Source: CAZIQY01 sp964541605
Lineage (GTDB): Bacteria > Desulfobacterota > Syntrophia > Syntrophales > UBA2185
Assembly: GCA_964541605.1 (NCBI GenBank)
Contig: CAZIQY010000026.1
Span: 1 to 37,189, forward strand
DNA length: 37,189 nucleotides
Direction: 5' to 3'
Position 1 is the stretch's first letter. Every line of letters begins with the position of its first letter. Below are positions 1 to 7,243 of this stretch, piece by piece. Made by a program: the position numbers and the translations under genes. The notes under the pieces were generated by a model. That model saw only the letters and a list, made by a program, of their open reading frames with translations, was not told where the DNA came from and made no database searches.

Positions 1-49
1 ATAAAAACAGTAACCAGTTGAACTTATTCACGGATTATTCCGGACAGTA

Positions 50-2176
50 GTGAAATACAATAAACTTTTTCCCTGCCTTGAACATCTTGAAAAAAATATT
101 AAACAAGGCGACACATCTGGATATAAAAATATATACGATTCCATTGCTCTTTTCCCTTCCGATCTATCTTCCATGCTCTATGTGCTTCGGTCAGAGGCAT
201 ATATGGAATTGGGTGATTTCAGTAAAGCAGTGGCATCAGCAAGTAAAGCATATCAGTTATCGGAAGCCATGACATGGTCTTCTGGTGACCGAATGATCAA
301 CGCCCCGGTATATTACAAACTCCTTACTTTAAGGACATTGGCCTTGGCATATGCGCTCCTTGGAGAGAGAAATAGCGCGATCCGTTATGCTGAAATGCTT
401 GAACAACAAAGTGTCGGTTTCGGTGGATCTTCTTTATTCAGAAGGGAAAAGTTGATCGGCCTCGCGAGGATATACATGGCTTTGGGGCAATACGATAAGA
501 TTTTAAGTGAGCAGAACCTACTTTTGGATGCAATTGGCAGTTTTGGTGAACTTCTCAGTGGCGGCGAAAATCTATTTGCTTTTTCGGAATTGCCGAAGCA
601 ATTCATGTTAAACAAGAGTTTCTGTGAAACAGGACATCTTAATGAAGCTAAAGCGGGCTATGACGAATTATTAAGAAACCCGGGGACAAAATACAACGGC
701 GAGTTATACTGGACAATTCTCTTTGATCGAGGCCGAATCGCAGAAAAAGAGCTTAATTTAAAGGAAACAATCTATTTTTACGAAAGAGCCGTGGATGTGA
801 TCGAGCAGCAGCGTTCCACGATAAGTACCGAAGCAAGCAAGATTGGATTCGTTGGCAACAAACAGGCCGTTTATCACAATCTGGTGCAGGTACTATACCA
901 GGACAAACAATATGAAAAGGCCTTTGAATATGTGGAGAGGGCAAAGTCACGGGCATTGGTTGATCTCCTGGCATCCAAAAAAGACTTTGCCGTTAAAGGC
1001 GGTAATGAACAGGATATACGCACTACATTGGCCATGAATGATTCCGCGGAAACGGAGGCAATCATCCAGGATGCCTCCATTGACAAAAACAAGACTCGGA
1101 GTTTACAAATCAAGATTCGTGAGGATATAAAAACAAAGGCATCCGAACTTGCATCCCTCATTACTATTACATCCCAATCCATTGCCGAACTTCAGACGTA
1201 TATCCCAAAAGACGAAGCACTGATAGAATATTACTACCGTGACAAAGACATATATGTATTTATCCTTTCCGATGGCAAGCTGCAGGCTGTGAGACTGGAT
1301 AGTGAAGGACTAATAGGGGATATCCGGGAATTCCGAAAATATCTTGAAACCCCAGGTTCAACCCAGTTTATGGATATCTCAAGACGACTTTATGCTCACC
1401 TGTTCAAACCCCTCGAATCAGCCCTTAGTAAGGAAAACCTCATCATTGTACCCCACGGAGTCTTGCACTATCTCCCCTTCAATGCCCTACATGACGGAAA
1501 GGACTTTCTCATTGACAGATACAGTATCCGTGTCATGCCCAGCGCCAGTGCCATGAAGTATCTCACGGCGAAGAAGGTGGAAAAGGCCGGCGACATTATC
1601 ATCTTTGGCAATCCGGACCTGGGTGATTCACGTTATGACCTCGCCTTTGCCCAGAAGGAGGCCTTGGATGTGGCAAAGACAAGATTGAAATCGAAGGTGT
1701 TTCTCCGAAAGGATGCCACTATGGGTGCCTTTACAAAGTATGGCAGCGGTTTCAGCTACATTCACTTTGCCACCCACGGACAGTTCAACCCAGATTCCCC
1801 GTTGAAATCTGCTTTGCTCCTTGCCCCGGATTCGGAATCAAATGGGATGCTGACGGCGGATAAGCTCTACTCCCTCAAACTGGATGCCGATCTTGTCACA
1901 TTGAGTGCCTGTGAGACGGGACTCAGCAAGATTGCTAATGGTGATGATTTGGTAGGACTCACCAGAGGGTTTCTGTATGCGGGTTGTAATTCGATTGTGG
2001 CAAGTCTATGGAAGGTGGATGATCTGGCAACGGCCACACTGATGGTTGATTTTTATTCTGGCCTGAATAGAATGAACAAGCAACAGGCATTGAGAACAGC
2101 TCAGCTCATGACAAAAAAGAAATATGCCCACCCCTATTACTGGGCATCCTTTCAGTTGACGGGTAGTGCAAAATAA
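50..2176 (+). CDS. TPR-CHAT domain protein (caspase-like), start uncertain
   Basis: The N-terminal ~300 residues are helical TPR-like repeats (for example residues 46-71, 94-120 and around 225-300). The C-terminal ~300 residues are a CHAT domain (caspase HetF associated with TPRs), a clan CD peptidase fold. The predicted dyad is His576 in HFATHG and Cys621 in SACETG, and both are present. A typical CHAT lead-in (ERAKSRALVDLLASK) joins the two parts. There is no signal peptide, unlike the second CHAT protein at 23648-26809. The start is weak: the only candidate is a GTG at 50 with no clear ribosome binding site, and the frame is closed by a TAA at 11-13. The gene may therefore be 5'-truncated or frameshifted. 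Family role: proteolytic effector or signalling proteins; the substrate is unknown here. By eye the base composition is more AT-rich than the aro operon. Confidence 0.8.
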   Translation: MKYNKLFPCLEHLEKNIKQGDTSGYKNIYDSIALFPSDLSSMLYVLRSEAYMELGDFSKAVASASKAYQLSEAMTWSSGDRMINAPVYYKLLTLRTLALAYALLGERNSAIRYAEMLEQQSVGFGGSSLFRREKLIGLARIYMALGQYDKILSEQNLLLDAIGSFGELLSGGENLFAFSELPKQFMLNKSFCETGHLNEAKAGYDELLRNPGTKYNGELYWTILFDRGRIAEKELNLKETIYFYERAVDVIEQQRSTISTEASKIGFVGNKQAVYHNLVQVLYQDKQYEKAFEYVERAKSRALVDLLASKKDFAVKGGNEQDIRTTLAMNDSAETEAIIQDASIDKNKTRSLQIKIREDIKTKASELASLITITSQSIAELQTYIPKDEALIEYYYRDKDIYVFILSDGKLQAVRLDSEGLIGDIREFRKYLETPGSTQFMDISRRLYAHLFKPLESALSKENLIIVPHGVLHYLPFNALHDGKDFLIDRYSIRVMPSASAMKYLTAKKVEKAGDIIIFGNPDLGDSRYDLAFAQKEALDVAKTRLKSKVFLRKDATMGAFTKYGSGFSYIHFATHGQFNPDSPLKSALLLAPDSESNGMLTADKLYSLKLDADLVTLSACETGLSKIANGDDLVGLTRGFLYAGCNSIVASLWKVDDLATATLMVDFYSGLNRMNKQQALRTAQLMTKKKYAHPYYWASFQLTGSAK

Positions 2177-2575
2177 GAAAATAGGATCAAGAAGACCATC
2201 AAAGAGATTTAATTTCTACACTCTTAAAATTGCCAAGTTTCTATCCGTAATGCTCGAAATTTAAGAGAGCATCAAAGTGCGGATAAGTAGGGTCAAGCTC
2301 CAGCGAATTTTATTTATTCTTTGATCACTCCCGCGCATTGCCAATCGAAAGTTGCTACACAAACGATTTCCCCCATTTTCTCGCTTTCAATAAATATTTA
2401 GTAATCACTCGGTATTATCAATGTCATTGAAGATAGATAAACCAGCGTGCCTTTCTTTTATCATCGTATCGAGGTAATGGGAAATTGTCCCATCTGAATA
2501 CCGTAAAATTCTTAATTCAGGAATTGAGAGGTATTCCAATCGGCAGCGCCAATCGATACATGGCTGAAAACATGT
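2177..2575. other. Intergenic stretch without a recognisable gene
   Basis: About 400 AT-rich bases separate the CHAT gene from the convergent enoyl-CoA isomerase gene. Only short open frames are present, and none is recognised. A small perfect hairpin (6-bp stem) lies at 2477-2493 but has no T-run, so it is not a convincing terminator. Confidence 0.5.
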
Positions 2576-3250
2576 CTAAAGGATTTTCTGAAACTTGACG
2601 AGATTCCGGCGCAGTCCCAACTTAAGATGGGCGTAGGTTTTGCGGTCTTTTTTCGCCAGGAATGAAGCGAGTTCCATCGTTTTTTCAAATAGGGTTTCCG
2701 GTGGATGAACCGCCGAGACAATCTTCATGGCCAGGGCTTCAGTTCCTCCCACGCGTTTCCCCGTCAACACGAGTTCATTGAGGGTATGGCCGTCAGGCAG
2801 AAGACCTAGAAGATCATACATCAGCGGCGTGAAGGGGATTCCGATATCCACTTCGGGAAAACAGAAAAACCCCCGGTCTTCTCTCATGATCCGAAAATCC
2901 ATTACGGTTGCCAGAAGGGCGCCCGCCCCATAAGCATGCCCGGTGAGGCATCCTATTGTAGGCATATTCAGAAGGGCAAACCGCAAGAGCATTCCGTCAA
3001 TGAGGCTGGCAAACTCGGGGAAGTATTCCGGCGGCCGGGTGATGAGCCATTGCAGGTCAACGCCGGTACACCAGATTTTGGAGTCATTGCTCATCAGGAT
3101 GAGCGCGGCATTCTCCGTTGAGGCTTCAAGTTCATCCAGGATTTTCTCATACTCGCTGACGACTTCTGCCGAAATGGTATTTGCATTGGCGCCATTTGTC
3201 AGAGTCAGGATATACACGGAGCCTTCTTTTTTCAGTTCCATGGTGGACAT
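2576..3250 (-). CDS. Enoyl-CoA hydratase/isomerase family protein, ECI-like
   Basis: This is a crotonase-fold protein of 224 residues. The start at 3250 (MSTMEL) is chosen because AAAGGA precedes it at good spacing; the open frame runs further upstream but into the corA end. Residues 61-65 (CTGVD) and 103-110 (TGHAYGAG) match the oxyanion-hole regions. Glu133 in FPEVDIG is in the position of the catalytic Glu of monofunctional delta3,delta2-enoyl-CoA isomerases (plant ECI-type sequences have a very similar EVDIG segment). A single acid at that site favours isomerase over hydratase; this is inference. The role would be fatty acyl-CoA double-bond shifting. It follows corA by 22 bases on the same strand and is probably the last gene of the cdaA-corA operon, although it has no obvious functional link to it. 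Confidence 0.8.
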   Translation of the reverse strand: MSTMELKKEGSVYILTLTNGANANTISAEVVSEYEKILDELEASTENAALILMSNDSKIWCTGVDLQWLITRPPEYFPEFASLIDGMLLRFALLNMPTIGCLTGHAYGAGALLATVMDFRIMREDRGFFCFPEVDIGIPFTPLMYDLLGLLPDGHTLNELVLTGKRVGGTEALAMKIVSAVHPPETLFEKTMELASFLAKKDRKTYAHLKLGLRRNLVKFQKIL

Positions 3251-3272
3251 GAGTAACGTTCCTTTCCGGTCA

Positions 3273-4340
3273 TTATAACCACTTTCTCTTTCTGAAGTAA
3301 AACAGCATCGAAACGGCAATCGTGATCATGACTGCCAGGACCATAAAATATCCCCAGGGCCATTCAAGTTCCGGCATATATTTGAAATTCATGCCGTAAA
3401 CACCCGCCAGAAATGTCAATGGCATGAAAATGGTGGCGATGATCGTCAACATCTTCATAATTTCGTTCATCCGGTTGCTGATGCTTGAAAGGTAGATGTC
3501 AAGCATGCCGGAGAGCATGTCGCGGAAAATTTCAATGGTATCGATCACCTGAATGGTATGGTCGTAAATATCCTTGAAATAGATGCTGGATGATTCGTGA
3601 ATCAGGGATGATTCGGCCCGCCCAAGGCTGTTGATGGTTTCCCGTAAAGGCCAGACTGACTTTCGCAGGAAGAGCATTTTCCTCTTCAAATGCTGAATGG
3701 CCTGAAGGGTTGCCGTTGAGGGATTTTTGATCAGCGCCTCTTCCGTGACCTCGATCTTTTCGCCGAGCGTTTCGAGAATTCCGAAATAATGATCCACAAT
3801 GGTGTCCACAAGGGAATAGGTGAGATAATCGGCCCCGGATTTTCTCAAACGTCCCTTGCCTGCCATGATTCTTTCTATGATCGATTTGAACAGGTCTGAT
3901 TCCCTTTCCTGAAAAGAGATCACAAATCCTGCTCCTAAAACGATGCTGATCTGTTCCGGTAAGATGTCGTCCCGCTGGTCTCCTGGGCTGTAAAAGGTTT
4001 TCAGTACAACATAGATGTATTCGCCGAAATCCTCCATTTTGGGGCGCTGGTCCGTATTGAGAATATCTTCAAGGGTGAGGGGGTGCAATCCGAAAACGGT
4101 TCCCAGTTCTTCCAGGATATTCGTATCCTGAAGGCCGACCATCTGAACCCATGTGACGGTCGGTCGATCCTTGAACGGCCTGCACTCATCCGCGGTCTTG
4201 ATTTCCTTCTCCTGTATCCGGGCTTCGTCATAATCCAGAACGGTCAATCTGGTTGCTTCGGTTAATGTATCCCCGATATGAATGAGGGCGCCTGGAGGAA
4301 GACCGGCTTTTCTCGACCTCGGTTTGGACCTCATGGACAT
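3273..4340 (-). CDS. corA: CorA family magnesium/divalent cation transporter
   Basis: The protein has 355 residues, the usual CorA length. It has a long cytoplasmic N-terminal domain and two C-terminal membrane helices. The signature G-M-N sits at residues 316-318 (YGMNF) at the end of the first membrane helix, followed by a short acidic loop and the second helix ending in the basic tail FRKRKWL. CorA forms a pentameric Mg2+ (or Co2+/Ni2+) channel in the inner membrane. The start at 4340 is supported by GAGGT about 7 bases upstream. The gene lies 23 bases after the cdaA-ybbR fusion gene on the same strand, so co-transcription is likely. This places an ion channel next to a c-di-AMP synthase, a second messenger known to control ion and osmotic balance. 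Confidence 0.93.
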   Translation of the reverse strand: MSMRSKPRSRKAGLPPGALIHIGDTLTEATRLTVLDYDEARIQEKEIKTADECRPFKDRPTVTWVQMVGLQDTNILEELGTVFGLHPLTLEDILNTDQRPKMEDFGEYIYVVLKTFYSPGDQRDDILPEQISIVLGAGFVISFQERESDLFKSIIERIMAGKGRLRKSGADYLTYSLVDTIVDHYFGILETLGEKIEVTEEALIKNPSTATLQAIQHLKRKMLFLRKSVWPLRETINSLGRAESSLIHESSSIYFKDIYDHTIQVIDTIEIFRDMLSGMLDIYLSSISNRMNEIMKMLTIIATIFMPLTFLAGVYGMNFKYMPELEWPWGYFMVLAVMITIAVSMLFYFRKRKWL

Positions 4341-4363
4341 ATATCTACCTCACCACGCTTCAT

Positions 4364-5827
4364 TCAATCGTGCAACAGCGACACTTTTTTCCTGATGGAG
4401 ACAACCACTTTTACGACCGGCGGCTTTCCCCGCTCAAACTGAACCTCTGAAGGATAGATGAGTCTGGGTGTAAAGGTCTGTGTGGAAGTCAATGATTTCA
4501 GATTAATGGGTTCGGTTTGTATTTTGACCCCGCTTTTATGCAGCCTGCCGGGCAACAGAACCTTGACGAAAGGAGGAGATGCCGTGATCTTCTGAATGAT
4601 TACCTGGTGATCGGGTGAATTCTCCGTGACAACCTCGATAGGGATGGACGCGCGGATAAACTTCGATGCCGCGATGGCAACCTTGCCGGGCCTTATAGCC
4701 ACAACCGAGAGATTAAACGGCGTCCTGATCATATCTCTCGTCAGAACGATCTCCTGTCTTGTATCCTGAAGTTGCGCAAGATTCAGGGATATCTTGAGCG
4801 TATCAGCGCTCAGAAGCTGAAATGCCTGCAAGGGACCGGCCAGGGTCACTCTGGCGTCCGTGATTTTCGGTTCTTCTATGACCCATTCAGACGGGACGTT
4901 CAGGTATTCAATTGGCACGGTAAAGTCGCGCCGGACGGATTCTCCCTGATATCCGAACATTAACCACAGCAAGGCGGCAAGGACGATCGCGATGATCTTC
5001 TCCTTCGTGTTTTCCTTAAGCCACAAGGCGACATAGGATGAACTTTTTGCGGGCGTATTGCTGATGTAGAAAGACTCGAGAATGGAAGCGAGAGCGGATG
5101 CACTTGTCACTTCCTCGAGCTCTTCCCCCCGGGCCAGGGAGATGGTTCCCCTTTCCTCCGAGACGACAATGCACAGGGCATCCGACCGTTCGGAGAGGCC
5201 GAGAGCTGCCGTATGGCGAAGACCAAATCTGCCGCATGCGCTCGCGTTTTGTGACAGCGGCAGATGACATCCGAAACGGACAACGGTGTTGCCGTCAACG
5301 ATGGCAGCGCCGTCGTGGCCGATGGAATGGGGATCGAAAAGACTTTCCAAAAGAGGCTGACTGACGGTTCCGTTCAGTTCCGTGCCGCCGCTGAGGTGCC
5401 TGTCGAGCGGATCGTTTCCTTGGATGACGATCAGGGCGCCGATCTTTTTGCGGGAAAAATTTGCAACGACCTGGGCGATAATTTCAGCAGTGTGACTATA
5501 CGGCGCCGTTGGCTGAATCTTCCTCCTGATTCTTCCCAGAACGGCGAGACGCTCGAAAAATCTCCTGAGATCTTCCTGGAAAATGACGACCAGAACAAAG
5601 ATAAAGATGGCAAAGAAACCCTGAAGGACGCCCGTGGTCAGATAAAGCTGAAAATACCGGGCGATGATGTAGATAAGTCCAAGAAGGCTGATGCCGATAA
5701 AAACAAAACGTGATGCCCTTTCCTTGAACCAGATCAGGACAGCCGAAATCATGATGGAAATGATGGCAATGTCAAAGATGTCCTGAACCCGAACGTTTTG
5801 AAAAATTGCCAGGATATTGTCCGTCAT
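4364..5827 (-). CDS. cdaA: Diadenylate cyclase CdaA fused to YbbR (CdaR-like) domains
   Basis: Residues ~18-85 contain three membrane helices, as in CdaA. Residues ~100-240 form a DAC (DisA_N) domain that makes c-di-AMP from two ATP, with the DGA motif at 172-174. The second motif, usually RHR, reads R204-H205-T206 here. A fourth membrane helix follows at ~275-292. Two YbbR-like repeats then fill the extracytoplasmic C-terminus (~297-390 and ~391-487). In Firmicutes CdaA and its regulator CdaR (YbbR) are separate neighbouring genes; here they are one 487-residue chain. An ATG start at 5827 has GGAAAAAAAGGCG upstream. This is the first gene of a likely operon with corA and the enoyl-CoA isomerase gene. 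The family assignment is solid; catalytic activity is less certain because of the RHR to RHT change. Confidence 0.9.
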   Translation of the reverse strand: MTDNILAIFQNVRVQDIFDIAIISIMISAVLIWFKERASRFVFIGISLLGLIYIIARYFQLYLTTGVLQGFFAIFIFVLVVIFQEDLRRFFERLAVLGRIRRKIQPTAPYSHTAEIIAQVVANFSRKKIGALIVIQGNDPLDRHLSGGTELNGTVSQPLLESLFDPHSIGHDGAAIVDGNTVVRFGCHLPLSQNASACGRFGLRHTAALGLSERSDALCIVVSEERGTISLARGEELEEVTSASALASILESFYISNTPAKSSSYVALWLKENTKEKIIAIVLAALLWLMFGYQGESVRRDFTVPIEYLNVPSEWVIEEPKITDARVTLAGPLQAFQLLSADTLKISLNLAQLQDTRQEIVLTRDMIRTPFNLSVVAIRPGKVAIAASKFIRASIPIEVVTENSPDHQVIIQKITASPPFVKVLLPGRLHKSGVKIQTEPINLKSLTSTQTFTPRLIYPSEVQFERGKPPVVKVVVSIRKKVSLLHD

Positions 5828-5868
5828 GCGTCGCCTTTTTTTCCTTCAGAAAATAATCAATTGAAATA

Positions 5869-5897
5869 CTTATAATCATGCGGGTTCGATAATGCAA
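5869..5897 (-). promoter_or_regulatory. Candidate promoter for cdaA-corA operon
   Basis: On the minus strand a TATAAG -10 box (5869-5874) lies 17 bases from a weak TTGCAT -35 box (5892-5897), about 40 bases upstream of the cdaA start. The -10 matches 5 of 6 consensus bases and the -35 only 3 of 6. Confidence 0.4.
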
Positions 5898-5928
5898 TAG
5901 ACAATCAGTGCCTGTCATAAAATTTTTC

Positions 5929-5957
5929 TTGACAATGATCGGAAGTTCTGTTTTATT
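5929..5957 (+). promoter_or_regulatory. Sigma70-like promoter of the aromatic operon leader
   Basis: A perfect TTGACA -35 box (5929-5934) is followed after exactly 17 bases by TTTATT (5952-5957, 4 of 6 matches to TATAAT). The predicted transcription start is near 5964, about 25 bases before the leader peptide start codon. Confidence 0.65.
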
Positions 5958-5988
5958 GCGCAAAAGTTCAGTTAAAGGTTTCTATTTT

Positions 5989-6087
5989 ATGATGGACAGA
6001 CGACACAGCAATGGAAATATCAGGTTTAATGGCTTTTGGGGCTATTATTATTTTCCGTGGGTCTGCCCATTGCTTTGGAGGAATTAA
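5989..6087 (+). CDS. Aromatic-rich attenuation leader peptide (32 aa)
   Basis: This short ORF (ATG at 5989 directly followed by a second ATG; TAA at 6085-6087) has an AAAGG ribosome binding site at about 5975-5979. Its 32 codons include nine aromatic ones: Phe at 6025, 6034 and 6052, Trp at 6037, 6058 and 6076, and three consecutive Tyr at 6043-6051. The core reads FWGYYYFPW. It lies between a promoter and two terminator hairpins, directly upstream of DAHP synthase, the first enzyme of aromatic biosynthesis. This is what is expected of a leader peptide whose translation senses charged tRNA-Phe, -Tyr and -Trp. A different overlapping frame starting at 6011 also runs open to 6097, but it has no ribosome binding site and is not aromatic-rich. 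Confidence 0.85.
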   Translation: MMDRRHSNGNIRFNGFWGYYYFPWVCPLLWRN

Positions 6088-6160
6088 CCTCAGTTAAATA
6101 AGCAACTTAAGCCATGGGTAGATCGAAGGAAGCTGCCCATGGCTTTTTTATTTTCTTTTT
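6063..6160 (+). terminator. Attenuator: antiterminator/terminator pair before aroF
   Basis: Three segments can pair in two exclusive ways. Segment B (6109-6121) and segment C (6133-6145) form a 13-bp stem with one G-U pair, followed by a T-rich tract (6144-6160): an intrinsic terminator. Segment A (6063-6075), inside the leader peptide gene just after its Tyr-Tyr-Tyr-Phe-Pro-Trp codons, can pair with the same segment B over 13 positions with one G-U and one mismatch, which would block the terminator. A ribosome stalled on the aromatic codons leaves A free (read-through). A ribosome that reaches the stop codon covers A, so B:C forms (termination). Confidence 0.8.
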
Positions 6161-6195
6161 GGGCCATGGCAGCAGAAATTGTCATGGCCTTTTTT
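6161..6195 (+). terminator. Second terminator-like hairpin upstream of aroF
   Basis: Bases 6161-6171 pair with 6180-6190 (11 bp, two G-U) around an 8-base loop and are followed by TTTTTT up to 6195. It stands directly before the aroF ribosome binding site. The stem shares a CCATGG core with the first terminator, so the segments could also pair across the two hairpins. Confidence 0.65.
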
Positions 6196-6214
6196 CATGT
6201 GTAAGGAGGGTAAA

Positions 6215-7243
6215 GTGATTATTGTCATGAAGAAAAATGCAACGGAAGAACAGATCGACCATGTCGTCCGGTGGATCGAATCGGTGGGTTACAAGGCGCA
6301 TCCTTCCCGGGGAGTTGAGCAGACAATCATCGGGGCTGTCGGGGATGAACGGGGAAAGGCTTATCTCAAATATGCCGAATCCCTGTCGGGCGTGGACAAA
6401 GTCTTGCCCATTCTGAAGCCCTATAAACTGGCCAGCCGCGAAGCGAGGGATGGCAATACGGTCATCTCTGTCGGTGATGTGGAGATCGGCGGTTCACGGT
6501 TTATCGTTATGGCCGGTCCATGCTCTGTGGAAAGTGAAGAACAGATGATGGAGAGCGCCCACATCGTCAAAAAGGGAGGGGCGCATATCCTCAGGGGTGG
6601 GGCCTTCAAGCCAAGGACCTCCCCCTACAGCTTCCAGGGGATGGAAGAAGAAGGACTCAAGATTCTCGAAAAGGCGCGGGCAAAAACGGGGATGCCTGTC
6701 GTCACGGAAGTCATGAATACCACCGACGTGGATCTGGTAGAAGCGTATTCCGATATTCTTCAGATCGGAGCGCGGAATGTTCAAAACTTTGCCCTCCTGA
6801 AGAAGGTCGGTCATGCGAGAAAGCCTATCCTGCTGAAACGTGGGATGATGACAACGATAGAAGAACTCCTGATGTCGGCGGAGTACATCCTGTCCGAGGG
6901 AAACGATGAGGTCATTCTCTGTGAGAGAGGCATCCGTACGTTTGAAACGGCCACCCGCAACACCCTTGATATCAGCGCCGTTCCCGTTTTAAAGGAATTG
7001 ACCCACCTTCCTGTCATTGTTGATCCCAGTCATGCGGCGGGCAACTGGAAATACGTCATTCCATTGAGCAGGGCGGCATTGGCCGTGGGGGCCGATGGAC
7101 TTCTTGTGGAGGTTCATCCCGAACCTGAAAAAGCCGTGTCGGACGGAGGCCAGTCCCTCAAACCGGAGAAATTCTACAGGCTCATGGAGGAAATAAAGAT
7201 CCTCGAAGAGGTGATGAAAAAAGACATACAGGTGCCGTCATGA
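6215..7243 (+). CDS. aroF: 3-deoxy-7-phosphoheptulonate synthase (DAHP synthase, type Ibeta)
   Basis: This enzyme condenses phosphoenolpyruvate and erythrose 4-phosphate, the first step of the shikimate pathway. The start is the GTG at 6215, giving MIIVMKKNA, because AAGGAGGG lies at 6203-6210. An upstream extension of the frame would begin inside the second terminator and is rejected. The product has 342 residues. Residues 1-~70 form the ferredoxin-like regulatory domain seen in Thermotoga-type enzymes, which binds Tyr/Phe for feedback control. The barrel carries the metal and substrate motifs AGPCSVES, RGGAFKPRTSPYSFQG, ILLKRGM and VDPSHAAG. It is the first gene of the eight-gene aromatic operon and overlaps aroB by 4 bases (ATGA). 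Its expression is probably set by the leader/attenuator at 5989-6195. Confidence 0.96.
   Translation: MIIVMKKNATEEQIDHVVRWIESVGYKAHPSRGVEQTIIGAVGDERGKAYLKYAESLSGVDKVLPILKPYKLASREARDGNTVISVGDVEIGGSRFIVMAGPCSVESEEQMMESAHIVKKGGAHILRGGAFKPRTSPYSFQGMEEEGLKILEKARAKTGMPVVTEVMNTTDVDLVEAYSDILQIGARNVQNFALLKKVGHARKPILLKRGMMTTIEELLMSAEYILSEGNDEVILCERGIRTFETATRNTLDISAVPVLKELTHLPVIVDPSHAAGNWKYVIPLSRAALAVGADGLLVEVHPEPEKAVSDGGQSLKPEKFYRLMEEIKILEEVMKKDIQVPS

Noticed and set aside
6011..6097. Alternative leader ORF starting at ATG 6011
   Set aside because: It is open for 28 codons but has no ribosome binding site and no useful codon clustering; the frame from 5989 has both.
6179..6214. Upstream extension of the DAHP synthase frame to position 6179
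   Set aside because: It starts within the second terminator stem; the GTG at 6215 has an excellent ribosome binding site and gives the family's usual N-terminus.
5964..6215. T-box or other tRNA/metabolite riboswitch upstream of aroF
   Set aside because: No T-box sequence or specifier-loop arrangement was seen; a leader peptide with alternating stems explains the region more simply.
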